Shown one piece after another: positions 20,293 to 31,130 of a DNA stretch of 64,000 nucleotides (position 1 is the first letter of the stretch; each line of letters begins with the position of its first letter). The DNA is from Anas platyrhynchos (taxonomy: Eukaryota > Chordata > Aves > Anseriformes > Anatidae). The stretch lies in contig NC_092616.1 in assembly GCF_047663525.1 (NCBI RefSeq), forward strand, positions 4,005,501 through 4,069,500. The letters are read 5' to 3'. A program made the translations under genes and the position numbers. The notes under the pieces were generated by a model. It was not told where the DNA came from, searched no databases, and worked only from the letters and a program-made list of their open reading frames with translations.

Positions 20293-20840
20293 CTTCTTAT
20301 TATGCACAAGTCCATGGTTTCCTGGTGCTTTGCCAAGCCTAGGAAGTGGCTGAAGAAGAACTGGTTGGTGCCCTATATTCTCCAGCCCTTAATGCAACCA
20401 TCTTTCCAGTTGGGTGGCATCAAAACTATGCCTGTGCCCTGTGTCAGGGCTTTGACTGATGGAAACATGGTCCAGCAGCCGCAACAGTTTGCTGCTGTTC
20501 CTCTGGCTGTGTCCAGCACATGTCCATGAGACAGTCTTCCCCACCTGCGTGCTGAACCTCAGCCCAAAATTCATCAACAAGTCCTCATCTTGGGTCCACC
20601 CCAAGGACTGGAATGCAGCAGTGACCGCAGGAAGGACGAGCCCTCTCCTTGGGCCTGTCCATGGCTGGATGCCTTTGTATGCTCCACAGGCAAAGGGAGA
20701 ATATCCATAGCATGCTAATGCCCCTTTCACTTTCCTGTGCCTTTGGGAGCCTCAAAAACTGTCCCTCAGACCGAAGATCTAGCCCAGCATCTTGCATAAG
20801 GAAGCTGGAGAAATTCTCTCAGAATTTCTAATACTCTCCT
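20293..20840. repeat. Unidentified repeat with second copy near 39.73 kb
   Basis: From about 20530 to 20840 the sequence matches 39730-40035 on the same strand (landmarks GCTGAACC, CTTGGGTCCACC, GTATGCTCCACAGG, GGAGAAATT). I do not recognise the family. No coding region. The similarity ends where the LTR at 20841 begins. Confidence 0.5.
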
Positions 20841-21215
20841 TGTTGCAGGAAGAATGGCCAAAAACACAACAGACACCCGTGTGGTCAGATCACACTCTCT
20901 CTTTATTACCTGAATAGCCTGACTTTTATAGCAAACTTAACAGGGGTGGATAGTGTCTCACACAATATTATTGGTCAAAAGCAGTCAAAAAACTGCAAGA
21001 AAACAACCCCACCTGCAAGAAAACAACCCCCTTGTGATTAGCGGTCACGTAGATCCCGTCCTTGAAGCCAGCTGCTGGCAACAATATTTTTTAAATTCTT
21101 CAATCAGGCGATGTGGGAACACTGTCATGGGAACTTCTCATAGTCGTCCTGGCAACTCAGTTTGCTCAGCTGCAGCAAGTCATGGCCTCCTTGCTGTTTC
21201 AAAAATCCCTCAACA
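20841..21215 (-). mobile_element. Solo LTR, class II ERV type
   Basis: Read on the minus strand, 375 bases beginning TGTTGAGGGATT and ending CTTCCTGCAACA, with a TATA box (GCTATAAAAGTC) and a poly(A) signal (GGTAATAAAGAG) in the order expected of an LTR. No internal region is recognised beside it and I saw no clear target-site duplication. Family assignment is tentative. Confidence 0.6.
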
Positions 21216-22689
21216 CATCACCTTCGCAGGATCTGAGGAAAGGCTGTCTGACCTCTGTCTTGCCTTCGTGCAAGATAGGAGTCACATTTGCTTTCTTCAG
21301 TTGTGCTCTGGGCCTCTTTCTAAGGCTGTGCTCTGGGTTTCTGGGTATAGCTTGGAGTCTGGCACATGGAGAGCCATGGTGCTATGCAACTGTACACCCC
21401 ATAAAGGTTTGGCCAGCTCATAAAGAGGAAGGACGAAAGGGAAGTCCTAGCAGGTGTGACCATTGGTGGACAGCAAAGAGCTAAAGGCAGGACCTATCCT
21501 GCCCCTCTAACCTTCATCGCTCTCTGCTCCATTTAGATCTGAGGTGGAGATTTGCAATGTGCCAATACATGCATGTCCTGGGAACACAGTTTCACTATTT
21601 AAGGTTTTGGGAAGGAACATGTTTGGGAAAATGTGTGCAAATTTGGATGAGAATTCATAGACAAGCCTAAAAATTCTGAAAATTAGTGCATTTCATTTGT
21701 TTTGTCTCTTGTCTTCCTTCTGTAAATCAAGAGAGCTCCAGATTTCAACATGTGACTCTCTGAGTACAAAAAAAGAATATCAGGAAATGAAGTCCTGGGA
21801 AAAGAGTGGTTTTAGTGGCCTTGAAATCTGTGCCTGACACAAATATATATATAATTTCAATTTCTCTAAGGTTTTCCATTGTGGAAATTGAGCTAAGTGG
21901 AGGTAATATGGGTTTAATATGGAGCTGAAGAGTGTCTTTTATTTCTTACTGGACTGTGCCTTTTATTTTTCATTGCTGTCAGTTAAGACATTACCTTCAG
22001 TGCCTGCATGTAGCTCATTCTCCGAGGAAAGCAGCTGGGAATTGATGCCAAAGGGCTGGAAAACATTCCAATGCAATGCTAGTGGAAAAATATCAGAGCT
22101 TATCACAGCTGCTGTCAGTCCCAGGAGGCTGATGAGAGAAAGGGTGGGGCTGAGGAGTAGGGATGAAGACTGTGCATAGAGTGCCTGACAGAAAGGGTCT
22201 TGGTTTCCCTACAGGCTCAGAGTCCATTAGAAGACATTCAGGATCAATACCAGTTGGAGATTGTTGATATTACTTTCTCTGTCAGCAGACAACTAAAGAA
22301 ACAACACAAGGAAGAAATCCTTTCCTATACTTTGTATTATTCTTATTCTTGAAGTCTGTCTCTTTAAGAAGACTCCTGACATCTCCCTAATGAACCCCAT
22401 AAGAATTGAAGACTTCAGGAGAATTATGCCCAGAGCCTTGGCTTGTGAGGGAGTTTTGCATGTTGATTCGCCCTCTGCTGCCAAGTTCCTGAACTGCAGA
22501 TCCTGAAGCAAGTCTGAAGAAGTAAAGGACAGAAGCAAGCCCCCAAATATTTGAGGGTGTTGGCCAACCCCGATGAGGGCCATCCCAGAAGAAACCACGA
22601 GAAAAATAACCAGACAAGGTGCCTGTCCCTGGGAGATGGTGGAGGAGGAAATCAGAGGCACTGTTTACAGGTGACAAATCAAGTGGGGA
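21216..22689. other. Intergenic, nothing recognised
   Basis: Short frames without domains; AT-rich from about 21600 to 22000, including a short (TA)n at 21843-21852. No gene or known repeat family is recognised. Confidence 0.45.
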
Positions 22690-22990
22690 GGTGGCTCAGA
22701 AAGCCCTTGATGTGTTTCACCAAGGGGGATGGCCAAGGCCTGAGCACATCCTCTGAGAAGGGGGATCCTGTACTTCCTGGGCTGCTCAGGGCTCTGGCAG
22801 GGGCAGTGTGATGTGGGGTGTGCAATTCCAAGTGTAGGGCACTGGTAGGACAGTTGCCAGGCTCTGTGTTGTTGAGGAGGTAACAAGGCCCTGGGGCTGT
22901 AAGGGACCAGTGTCCTCTGGTGGGCCTTAGTGGAAGAGGCTGCAGCTGTAGCCCTGAGGCCATCAGTTCCACTGGGGGGGCTCCAGCCCC
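22690..22990 (-). repeat. Duplicated non-coding block, inverted copy
   Basis: The minus strand resembles 9290-9540, 25600-25870 and 54890-55110 (landmarks ACTAAGGCC/ACTGAGGCTCATGAGGACA, a GCTCCTCAACA stretch, CCCAGGAAGAGCCCTGAG). Orientation is opposite to the other copies. No coding signal. Confidence 0.55.
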
Positions 22991-23339
22991 AAAATGGCCC
23001 TTTGTCATCCCCCTCCACAGCCTGTCCTACATTTTCCTCTACCTGTGCTTGCATCCCTGCAGACTTTTACCATACGCTCACATTCTCAGTTCAGTTCTCT
23101 CCATCCTTACTGGCTGTGGCTTGAAATGCAACCCTGTGTATTCTGAGGATTTACCAATACCTGTGGTTTCCCCACAACTAATCAGGCTTCTTCCAATGCC
23201 TGATCCTAATGGTCCTCTATCAGCCAATACATGTATGTCCCAGACACACATTTGCTTGAATTGTTTTTGTATTGAATCTCTACATTGCAGGCCAGAACTC
23301 CAAGTCATGTTTCTGGAATGGAAAAGGCCACACTAGATC
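22991..23339. other. Intergenic, nothing recognised
   Basis: No gene or repeat family recognised in this short gap. Confidence 0.4.
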
Positions 23340-23975
23340 AGGTACGCCTGTGAAGTGAATTTGGCCCATGGGTAAGTGCACACCTCTGAAGGCACACCTG
23401 CAAGCATCCGTGGCCGCTGGTAATTCCATGACACAGTAGGTAAAGCTCTGAAGGGACTGTGGCTCGTAAATAACAATGTGTTGGAACAGGTACATCTCTA
23501 AAGGACTGTGGCCAGTGGACAAGCCCAGGCTGGAGCAGGGGTGAGGGGAGGAGCTCATTGCAATGTTAGATTCTGCAGCCTGGTCTGTGCTGTGGTTTAA
23601 CCCAGCAGGCAGATAAGAACCACACAGCCATGTTCTGTAGGAGGTACCACTCAAACCAATGGCAGAGGAGCCTCACAAGAAGTAGTGCAAGTGCAGCAGT
23701 GACCTAACCTGAGCTGGCATTGGTGCCCTCTCACTCCATGTAACATAAGTCTTCTCCTGTCCTGTGGGGCCACAACAAAAGATAGAACCCAATTCATGGA
23801 CTAAATGGACTCCTTGAACATTTTATGAAGATTTCAGAGAGGTGGCCCATAGACTAAGGGAATGATATCTGTGTTTTAATTGCAGGGTGCTGATTAATGA
23901 AGACTTATTGGAAAGTCTGGGACCTGTCATGATATAAACGGTACAGAACAAGGGCTGGATATTGTCCTGGTTACT
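23340..23975 (+). mobile_element. ERVL-type 3' internal remnant with LTR scraps
   Basis: Contains phrases typical of the 3' internal end of the family (ACATCTCTAAAGGACTGTGGCC, GCTGGAGCAGGGG) and ends with CATGATATAAACGGTACAGAACAAGGG then GGATATTGTCCTGG, the counterpart of the junction at 14781-14824. A piece of LTR in opposite orientation (GTGGTTTAACCCAGCAGGCAG) lies near 23593. Broken, old. Confidence 0.5.
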
Positions 23976-24429
23976 TCTTGGGTGACTTTTTTGGCTCTCA
24001 ACCCAGCTCAGAGAGGTTGTTTTGTTCCTCCACAGAAGGACACAGAATGGATCAGTCAGAAGTCCACCTACGTGCCTTGCACAGATGAGGCTTCAGTGTG
24101 TACATTTTGTGCATGTACTTAGCCAAACCTGAGTGAGCACAAATGCCCTCAGCCTGTGTCCATTCCTCATGCTGTGGGGCATCTCAGATGAGTGCAGAGC
24201 AGAGAAATGCACTGCGGGGCTGAGGTGCCTCCAGCATCTGGGAGAGGCAGCAGGAGCCAGAGGGATACCACAACCACTGCAATGCCTTGCCTTTGGGTGT
24301 GCAAGGGAAAGTCTTGTGTGTGCTTGCCTGTCTCCTGCATCACCCTCCCCTGCCTTCCTGGACTGTGTCAGCAAATGTGCCAGAGGGACCAGAAAGCTTT
24401 CTGGAGACTTGGAATGACATCCAACCTGT
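23976..24429. other. Intergenic, nothing recognised
   Basis: Frames up to 116 codons but no domain or conservation that I can see; no repeat family recognised. Confidence 0.4.
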
Positions 24430-24880
24430 CTTCAAGAAGAGGAAAAAAAGAATGTGTGGAAAGAATTAAGGCTGGTCAGCCTCATCTCAGTCCCTCAGAA
24501 GGTGATGGGAGATGTTCTCCACAGCTACCTCCAGGCACTTGAAGGACAAAAACAGGATTGCTGAACCCATAGGGGAGGGGAAAGAAAGGGACGCTGTCTA
24601 CCTGCACCTTGGCCTGTGACTTTGTCTCTCAGAGACTCCTCATAGCCTGATTGGTGCTATGTGGACTTAACAAATGGATGAGGCTGTGGGTGGGAATTTG
24701 GCTGGACAATCAGGCCCAGGTGTCATCTGTGCTGCAAAGTTCTCCTGTCAGGCAGTTCCTGGCAGCATCCCTCAATGATCAGCACTTGGGCCAACACTGC
24801 TGAATGTCATTATTAACTCAAACTACAGGATGGAGCACACTTTCAGAACCTTTCTGGATGGTGACAAGCACAGAGGAGCC
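24430..24880 (+). mobile_element. Very decayed CR1-like fragment
   Basis: Faint CR1 ORF2 order on the plus strand: a phrase like LRLVSLISVPQKVMGD near 24466 and GPTLLNVIINS.YRME near 24790. Many stops and frameshifts. The call rests on this order only. Confidence 0.4.
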
Positions 24881-24949
24881 ATTGAGCAACCGCATCAGAA
24901 ACTTCAAATCCATTGGAGCCATCAGCTCACCTCTGACTCTGGAGCACAC

Positions 24950-26220
24950 AGGCCAGCAGCAGTAACATGGCTGGGGACAGGGCCTATGAGGTGACTGCTT
25001 CCTGAAGCAGCTGATGTCTCAGCCCTTGCCTCCTGGCTGACATCTGTGCTTTTCTACTTACACCGGCCAGCATCCCTGATAAGGCAGCAGAAGGCACCTG
25101 CTTGGCACACTGACTGTGAGATGCCCTCTGTCTGAGAGCCTGACAGGCCCCATGCAGGAAGAGACCTTGGGTGTGGGTTTTTACATCCCTTCTGCCTGAG
25201 CACATGGTGGGACAGGAATGGGCACACAACTTGGTTACGTCCATCTGAGAAACTGGAAGGCCAGCAGCAGGCATGTGTCTTGGAAGATCCTGGTGAGGAT
25301 TCTCTGGTGGTGGGAAATAGCAGGAGAGAGTCACAAGTGGGACAAAGTGCTGCTTGGAAGGAGAAGAGTGGGAATGAAGAGGAGGAAATGTCACTGAAAA
25401 GGTAGTGCTGTGGGACCTGACATCACCCAGAAGGAGTCTGTGGTCAGCCCGTGCCACTGTGTTTCAAAGGACAGACAGGGAGGGTGGGCAGATACCAGTG
25501 AAAGTAAGGAAATGCCTGGATGAGAGCAAGGGGGAGAAGTGAAGTGCGTGCCTACAGCCAGTAGGGAGAACAGGGCAAGAATTGGACAGTGCAGTACAGC
25601 CTGTGGTGGAAAAAACCGAGTGCACTGGCAAGGCTGCAAGGCCCCAACAGCACCATGGTCTTTGTCCCCTTGGCTATGGCAGTTGTCTCTGCTACTGAGG
25701 CTCATGAGGACACATGCTGTGCTCATGACACTGGGGTCTTGTTGCCTCCTTGCAACCCAGTGGGGAGGCCAGCAGGTGTCGTAGCATTGTCCTTCACACA
25801 ACATCACACACCCCACATCCCACTACCCCAGGAAGAGCCCTGAGCCATGGGTGAGGAACAGGACATCCCTGCCCAGGGGCTGGGGGCCAGGGCTTGGCCT
25901 TTCTGCTTCACCAAACAAACCAAGGCCTTTACTCAGCAGCAGAGTCTCCTGCCCAGTGCCTTTGCCTACCTGCAATCATGGCCTCCAATTGTGTTCTCTA
26001 ACAAGTCCATGGGGAGGCTTTGTCAGTATTGACCCTCACTGGGGCCCATTAATACTCCCAGACAATTCAAAGTTTCCTTCTGACTTTTACTTCTCCTGCA
26101 GTTACATCATTCTCTTCTCACTACCTGAGGTCCATGGGCTCAGCACCAAATTCACCATGGGGCTCATTACCATTCAGCCATTTTCATCCGGTCTTTCAGA
26201 CTTACACAGTTAATTAGTGA
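24950..26220 (+). repeat. Duplicated OR14-unit flank without a receptor
   Basis: 24950-25290 resembles 6940-7345 and 54100-54480; 25380-26210 resembles 54690-55490 (landmarks ACAAAGTGC, GAGGAGGAAATGTC, AGGCCCCAACA, CCCAGGAAGAGC, GGGGCCCATTAATACTCC). This is unit flank with no OR coding exon beside it. No gene is recognised. Confidence 0.6.
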
Positions 26221-26479
26221 GTTTTCAAGAATGCAGTTTAAAGAGAAAGTATTCAATGACCAAATTTCTAAGAGAATTTTCTTTATTTCATATCATTTTA
26301 CATTAGTTTAGAGTTTTCAGAAGAACTGATAGCATCATTCTCTAGTTGTCATGAATTCAATGTGCCTCCTAAGGAGGTCTGTATGGGTGGAAAAGCAGTC
26401 CCTTGCAGTCCTAGACTGTATGGACAACCGTGCTGCTCAGCTCTCCATCCCCACCACTTCTCTCATCAGCCACCTGGGA

Positions 26480-26860
26480 CTTGCATCACTTTTCCTTACT
26501 CCAGACTTCTCCACTGAAGTCCACAGAGGGATGTTACAGCATCTTTTCTCCAAGTCCCAAGTCTCCTTTCCTCAGACAACTGGCTGCACACAGGCAATTT
26601 TTGATGTCGTTGTTATTAACATTTAACCACAAACAAGCAAACCCCATAGTCCTCAACAGTGAGCCAAATCCAAGTTGCCTCTGATGAGGTGCACCTTCCA
26701 CAAGGAATGACTATACAAGAAATGTTTGACATGGGTAGGAAATGATGACTAGAAATGCAATTACAGAGTTGGTATTGGGATGATGAGATAGAAAAGTGAA
26801 ATATGGGCATGGTTGAAGATCCCCCAGGTTCTGAGAACCAACTGTGCAGGTGAGAGGTAT
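26480..26860 (+). repeat. Duplicated block, shared with 44.94-45.26 and 55.7-56.0 kb
   Basis: The stretch with GTCCTCAACAGTGAGCCAAA and GACTATACAAGAAATGTTTG is nearly the same, reversed, at 45000-45170, and a more diverged form lies at 55800-56010. No coding region; family not recognised. Confidence 0.65.
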
Positions 26861-27409
26861 CTGAATGATCTAAGAGTGAGGGGAGGGGAATCTGGAGAAG
26901 AATGGGGAGTGCACATGTCCAGATAGTATGCTGGAAAAGAGACTTCCAACATGGTTTGTTTCATAAAGCCAGGTGGAAATACCAGAAAGATTGGGGAGAT
27001 GAAATGCAGTGCATAAGAGACAGAGTTCTGGCAATGCAAGTACAGGGGAATATTGGTATTTTTTCTCTTGCTGTAATAAACTTCCAAGGGGAAAAAAAAT
27101 GTCATGGGACAACTCAAATATTGTATTAGAAGTGTTCAATCATTTCAGCTGATTGAAGTGTGCTGATTGAAGAGAAATGTTTGAAATGGTTAAAAAAATT
27201 GGAGGCAGTGGGCCTACAGCCCAGCTCAGGTCTTTAGCCTAACTTGGGCCTACAGCCATAAAATGATGATTTTCTGTCCTGCATGGAGCCCAGTTACCAC
27301 AAAACACTCCCTCCCCTGGAGATTTCATGCCACACTTCACTCCTTGCACAGAGCAAATCTGTGACATGTCGACCTCTCCTGCCTGTTAAAGGACCAGATG
27401 ATGTAGGCA
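26861..27409. other. Intergenic, nothing recognised
   Basis: Short frames only. The part to about 27130 may continue the duplicated block of 26480-26860, with a weak counterpart near 56200-56400. Confidence 0.35.
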
Positions 27410-27770
27410 ATGGTATCTGAATTACCAAATGGCAAGGGCCTTGCTGAAATCTAGGTAGACTATGTCAAGAGGCTTTCCCTCATCCCCCAGACACGTCACT
27501 GGTCATCAAAGGAGATGAGGTTGGTCAGGCAGGACTTGCCTTTCCTGAACCCATACTGACTGGGCATGATTCCCTGGTGGTCCCGCATATGCTACATGAT
27601 TGCATTCAAGATGACCTGTCCCATCACCTTTCCTGGCACCAAGGTCAGGCTGACAGGCCTGTAGTTTCCTGGGTCCCCCTTATGACGTTTCTTAGAGATG
27701 GGCATCACATTTGCAAGTCTCTACTCACTGAGAACCTCTTTGGAGGACTATGACCACTGACACATGGTGG
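27410..27770 (-). mobile_element. CR1 LINE fragment, RT part, in the inverted duplicate
   Basis: Reverse-strand counterpart of the CR1 at 19445-19760: on the plus strand it shows GTAGACTATGTCAAGAGGCT, GGACTTGCCTTTCCTGAACC and GGCCTGTAGTTTCC. The 3' end of the LINE is not present on this side, so the duplication or a later deletion stopped within it. Frame is broken. Confidence 0.85.
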
Positions 27771-28090
27771 AAAGTGTCTGATAGGTGACAGAAAGTGGCA
27801 CAAGTTTCTGGAAAGCTTGGTAACAACCTTGAAAAAACAGCTAAGCCTTCAGACAGTGCACTGTGGAGATCCCATTATATTTTGCAGATACTATGTAAGA
27901 GTCAGCTCCGACCTTCTGTTGGACACATATCTGTAGAGACTCAAGAGCAAACAGAGAAGTGTCAATCCTCAGCAGAAGTAGGGTGAAAAAGAGATATTAC
28001 TCTAAGAGCATAATAAATCAAATGATACCAAAGAGAACAATAACAATATTGACAATGAAAGAAGGACCAGGCCTGAGGGGAGGTACCAAG
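27771..28090 (-). other. 3' flank of the minus-strand OR14 gene
   Basis: Inverted copy of 19072-19440, with GGTACCAAGTTAAGTCA just after the stop codon. No gene. Confidence 0.7.
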
Positions 28091-29056
28091 TTAAGTCATT
28101 TCTGGAAAAAAGAGGGGAAATTTGTCTCTATTCAGAAGCATCCATGAAATCACTTTCCTAATAGCCCACTTGAGCTCCTTATTCCTCATGCTGTAGATGA
28201 GGGGGTTCAATGTTGGAGGCATCACCGAGTACAGAACTGCCATCACCAGGTTCAGGGATGGAGAGGAGATGGAGGGGGGCTTCAGGTAAGCAAAAAAGCC
28301 AGTGCTGATAAACAAGGAGACCACAAACAGGTGAGGGAGGCATGTGGAAAAGGCTTTGTGTCGCCCCTGCTCTGAAGGCATCCTCAGCACAGCCCTGAAG
28401 ATCTGAACATAAGAAAAAAGAATGAAAACAAAGCACACGGACGCTAACCAGACACCAACCACAAGCACCCAAAAACTCCTCAGGTAGGAGTGTGAGCAGG
28501 AGATCTTCAGGATCTGGGGGATCTCACAGAAGAATTGTTCCACAGCATTGCCTTGGCAGAGGGGCAAGGAAAATGTATTGGCAGTGTGCAGCACAGCATA
28601 GAGAACCCCACTGCCCCAGGCAGCTGCTGCCATCTGGGCACAAGCTCTGCTGCCCAGGAGGGTCCCGTAGTGCAGAGGATTGCAGATGGCAGCATAGCGG
28701 TCGTAGGCCATGATAGTGAGAATAAAATACTCTGCTGACATAAGAAAGGGAAAAAGAAAGACCTGTGCAGCACATCCTTCATAGGAAATGGCCCTCGTAT
28801 CATGAAGGGAATTGGCCATGGCTTTGGGGACAGTGGTGGAGATGCAGCGCATGTCGAGGAGGGCGAGGTTGAGGAAGAAGAAGTACATGGGGGTGTGGAG
28901 GCGGTGGTCACAGGCTATGGCTGTAAGGACGAGGCCGTTGCCCAGGAGGGCAGCCAGGTAGATGCCCAGGAAGAGCGCGAAGTGCAGGAGCTGCAGCTCC
29001 CGTGTGTCTGCAAATTGCAAGAGGAGGAACTCGGTGATGGAGCTGCTGTTGGACAT
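28091..29056 (-). CDS. OR14: OR14-like olfactory receptor
   Basis: An intact frame of 321 codons for a class II odorant receptor of the OR14 group, a seven-TM GPCR expected in olfactory neurons. Family marks are all present: NSS glycosylation site, GNGLVL in TM1, HTPMYFFFL in TM2, GCAAQVF with the TM3 cysteine, YDRYAAIC, CQGNAVEQFFCE in the second extracellular loop, KAFSTCLPHL and NPLIYSMRN. The start codon at 29056 follows an acceptor (CTTTGTCCAG, boundary at 29066) by nine bases, as in the paralogues. It is the closest relative of the gene at 18109-19071 in this window, including the C-terminal tail (FPLF.PE.T), but keeps the DRY arginine. No defect is seen. Confidence 0.95.
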   Translation of the reverse strand: MSNSSSITEFLLLQFADTRELQLLHFALFLGIYLAALLGNGLVLTAIACDHRLHTPMYFFFLNLALLDMRCISTTVPKAMANSLHDTRAISYEGCAAQVFLFPFLMSAEYFILTIMAYDRYAAICNPLHYGTLLGSRACAQMAAAAWGSGVLYAVLHTANTFSLPLCQGNAVEQFFCEIPQILKISCSHSYLRSFWVLVVGVWLASVCFVFILFSYVQIFRAVLRMPSEQGRHKAFSTCLPHLFVVSLFISTGFFAYLKPPSISSPSLNLVMAVLYSVMPPTLNPLIYSMRNKELKWAIRKVISWMLLNRDKFPLFFPEMT

Positions 29057-29065
29057 CTGATCCTC

Positions 29066-30835
29066 CTGGACAAAGGGGACTACCCAAGGAAGAAAAGACA
29101 GTGATCATTAGGAGAGACAACCTATTTATCTTCCCGTCCAAATACCCCTACAGTGACTTTCCCTTTTCTGAGGCATTTCTGTTGATCCCTTGCTTGATGT
29201 TTGGTTGGTGTTGGAGGAATGTAGCCCTGGAAGCAGTGGTCTCTGCTGTGGGTGCTGGAGGATTCAGACCTGTCCTACAGCTCTACATGAAAAGAAACCA
29301 AGAGTGATCTCTGATTAAATCTCTCTCTGATATATATGGACTTCACAGCATTACAACTCTTAACACTCATTACTGATATACTTGTGATTTACTTTGTTCC
29401 AGTTGTGTCTCACTCAGAAGCATTTTTAGAGGGTAGAAAATACTGGCTTTTGTAAGGTATACCAGGTGAGCTCTTGACAAGCAAAGTGACTGTCCTTACT
29501 GCAGTGAGGATAGCCAGTCTGTCCATCTACCCTGGTCTCAGACAGACTCATCTAGTGCTCAGTCAAGTTTCCGACACTGAGCTGCTCAAGGATTGTGAAA
29601 TTGGAAGAAAGATGCAGCTCTGTCCCTGATGCATTGCCCAGAGCCCTGCAGGTTAGAAGGGGAACTCTGGGCACCTTCCTCCTACGCACACATCTGCGTG
29701 GTGAGACCCAGAGGGTCAGTGCTTGAGTTGCAGCTGAAAGCCAGATCTGCAGGGAGCCATAAAGCAAGAACAGCAGCTGCAGGGCCAAGGAGAGGAATGG
29801 CACAGGGCTTCTGCCAGGGGAGGCAAGGCGAGGGACCAACAGGAACTCAGAAGGGTCTGTTGTGAGGGAGGTCCTGCTGCTGAGGTTATGAGTCACGTCC
29901 TGAATCCTGTGAGCTTGAGGGCAGACAGAGAGGTGCCAGACTACTCTGTTAACACTGTCCTGCCATTCCCTGCCCATGGCTCTGCTGCCTGCAGCTGTCC
30001 CTGCCTGCAGCTGGGTCTCTGTCCCCATGCCTCCTGCCTGCAGCTCACAGCCCCCATCTCACCCGATCAGAGCTGGGTGCTCAGCTCTGCCCTGCAGACA
30101 CCTCCTGGCAGCAGGGCTCTGCCCAGGGACAGCTCGCTGGGGGCACGTCCTAGAGCCCAGGTCACACAGACCCTGCAGACACTGCACAGGTGGTAATGGA
30201 GCTTACTATGGGCAGTAAAGGGACTTGTTACAGTTCTTGGAATGCTCCTCGTGAAGGCTTAGGAATCTTAGTATCTTAGAAAAAAAAAAAAAAAGCCGCT
30301 ATTTTCAATTCCACAAGGATGAAGAAGAGAAAACTGAAAGCAGAGGCTAAAGAAATATGATAGTGAAGTTCCCTTTGAAAATGCCTTGGTGTGCTGTGGA
30401 TCTGTGAGCAGGCTGCCCCAGGCAGCAGCCTCCCACCAGCAACAGGACCCTGCCCTGCCGGGGGGGCTCCTTCCACCCGCAGCTTCTCCCCGCAGTGCCC
30501 TGGGCAGCTCCCCGGGCAGGCTGAGTGCTGAGCCTGGCAGGCGGCAGAGGCCCTGCCCCGGCACACAGCCCCTGGGGCACAGCAGGGACCCTGCTCTGCA
30601 CCACAGCCCTGGACACCCCTGCCTGCACCCCCGGCTTCACAGCGTGCAGCCAGCCCATGATAAGGGAGCCGTCAGGGCCTGGACACTGACCCTGCAGCTC
30701 ACAGCCCTGCTATGGAGATTGTGCTTCTCTGCAAGAAATAAACATGCAGCGTCTCCAGACTGATCTGCTGTGGGACAATCCAGGTCTAGGACACCTCCAG
30801 GATATTCCACTGCAGTGCACTGCACTTAAACTTAC
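29066..30835 (-). other. Predicted leader intron of the minus-strand OR14 gene
   Basis: Donor GTAAGT (minus strand) at 30835 and acceptor at 29066. The intron block shared with the other genes lies at 29970-30190. A poly(A) run at 30280-30294 (plus strand) and GC-rich stretches are seen, but no gene. Confidence 0.5.
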
Positions 30836-31130
30836 CATGTAAAGGTTGCTAGAATTGCTCCTCCAGTGTATTCTCAGCTTTCTAACACTCCACACAGTCT
30901 TAAACATCTCTCCCTTCTCTCCCCTTCCCAGTACAGCTGAAGGCAGTGCCCCCAGCCCTGCTGCGCTGTGCAGAGGAGCTGCTCCTGGGCAGAGCTGTCT
31001 CTGTGCAGCGCTGCCCGCTTGCCAGGAGCTCCCCTTGGGCCCAGGAGCCTGGCCCAGCTCAGCAGCAGAGGCCCAGCCCAAGGCCTCCCTTGCTCTGCCC
31101 CCCACCAGGCTCCCTGCACATGGCCCTGGG
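30836..31130 (-). other. Predicted non-coding leader exon of the OR14 gene at 28091-29056
   Basis: Minus strand carries GCTGAGCTGGGCCAGGCTCC and GACAGCTCTGCCCAGGAG as in the other copies, then a purine-rich GGAAGGGGAGAGAAGGGAG stretch at the position of the GGAGA expansion of the 1.45-kb copy, and ends with a CATG|GTAAGT donor. Confidence 0.55.
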
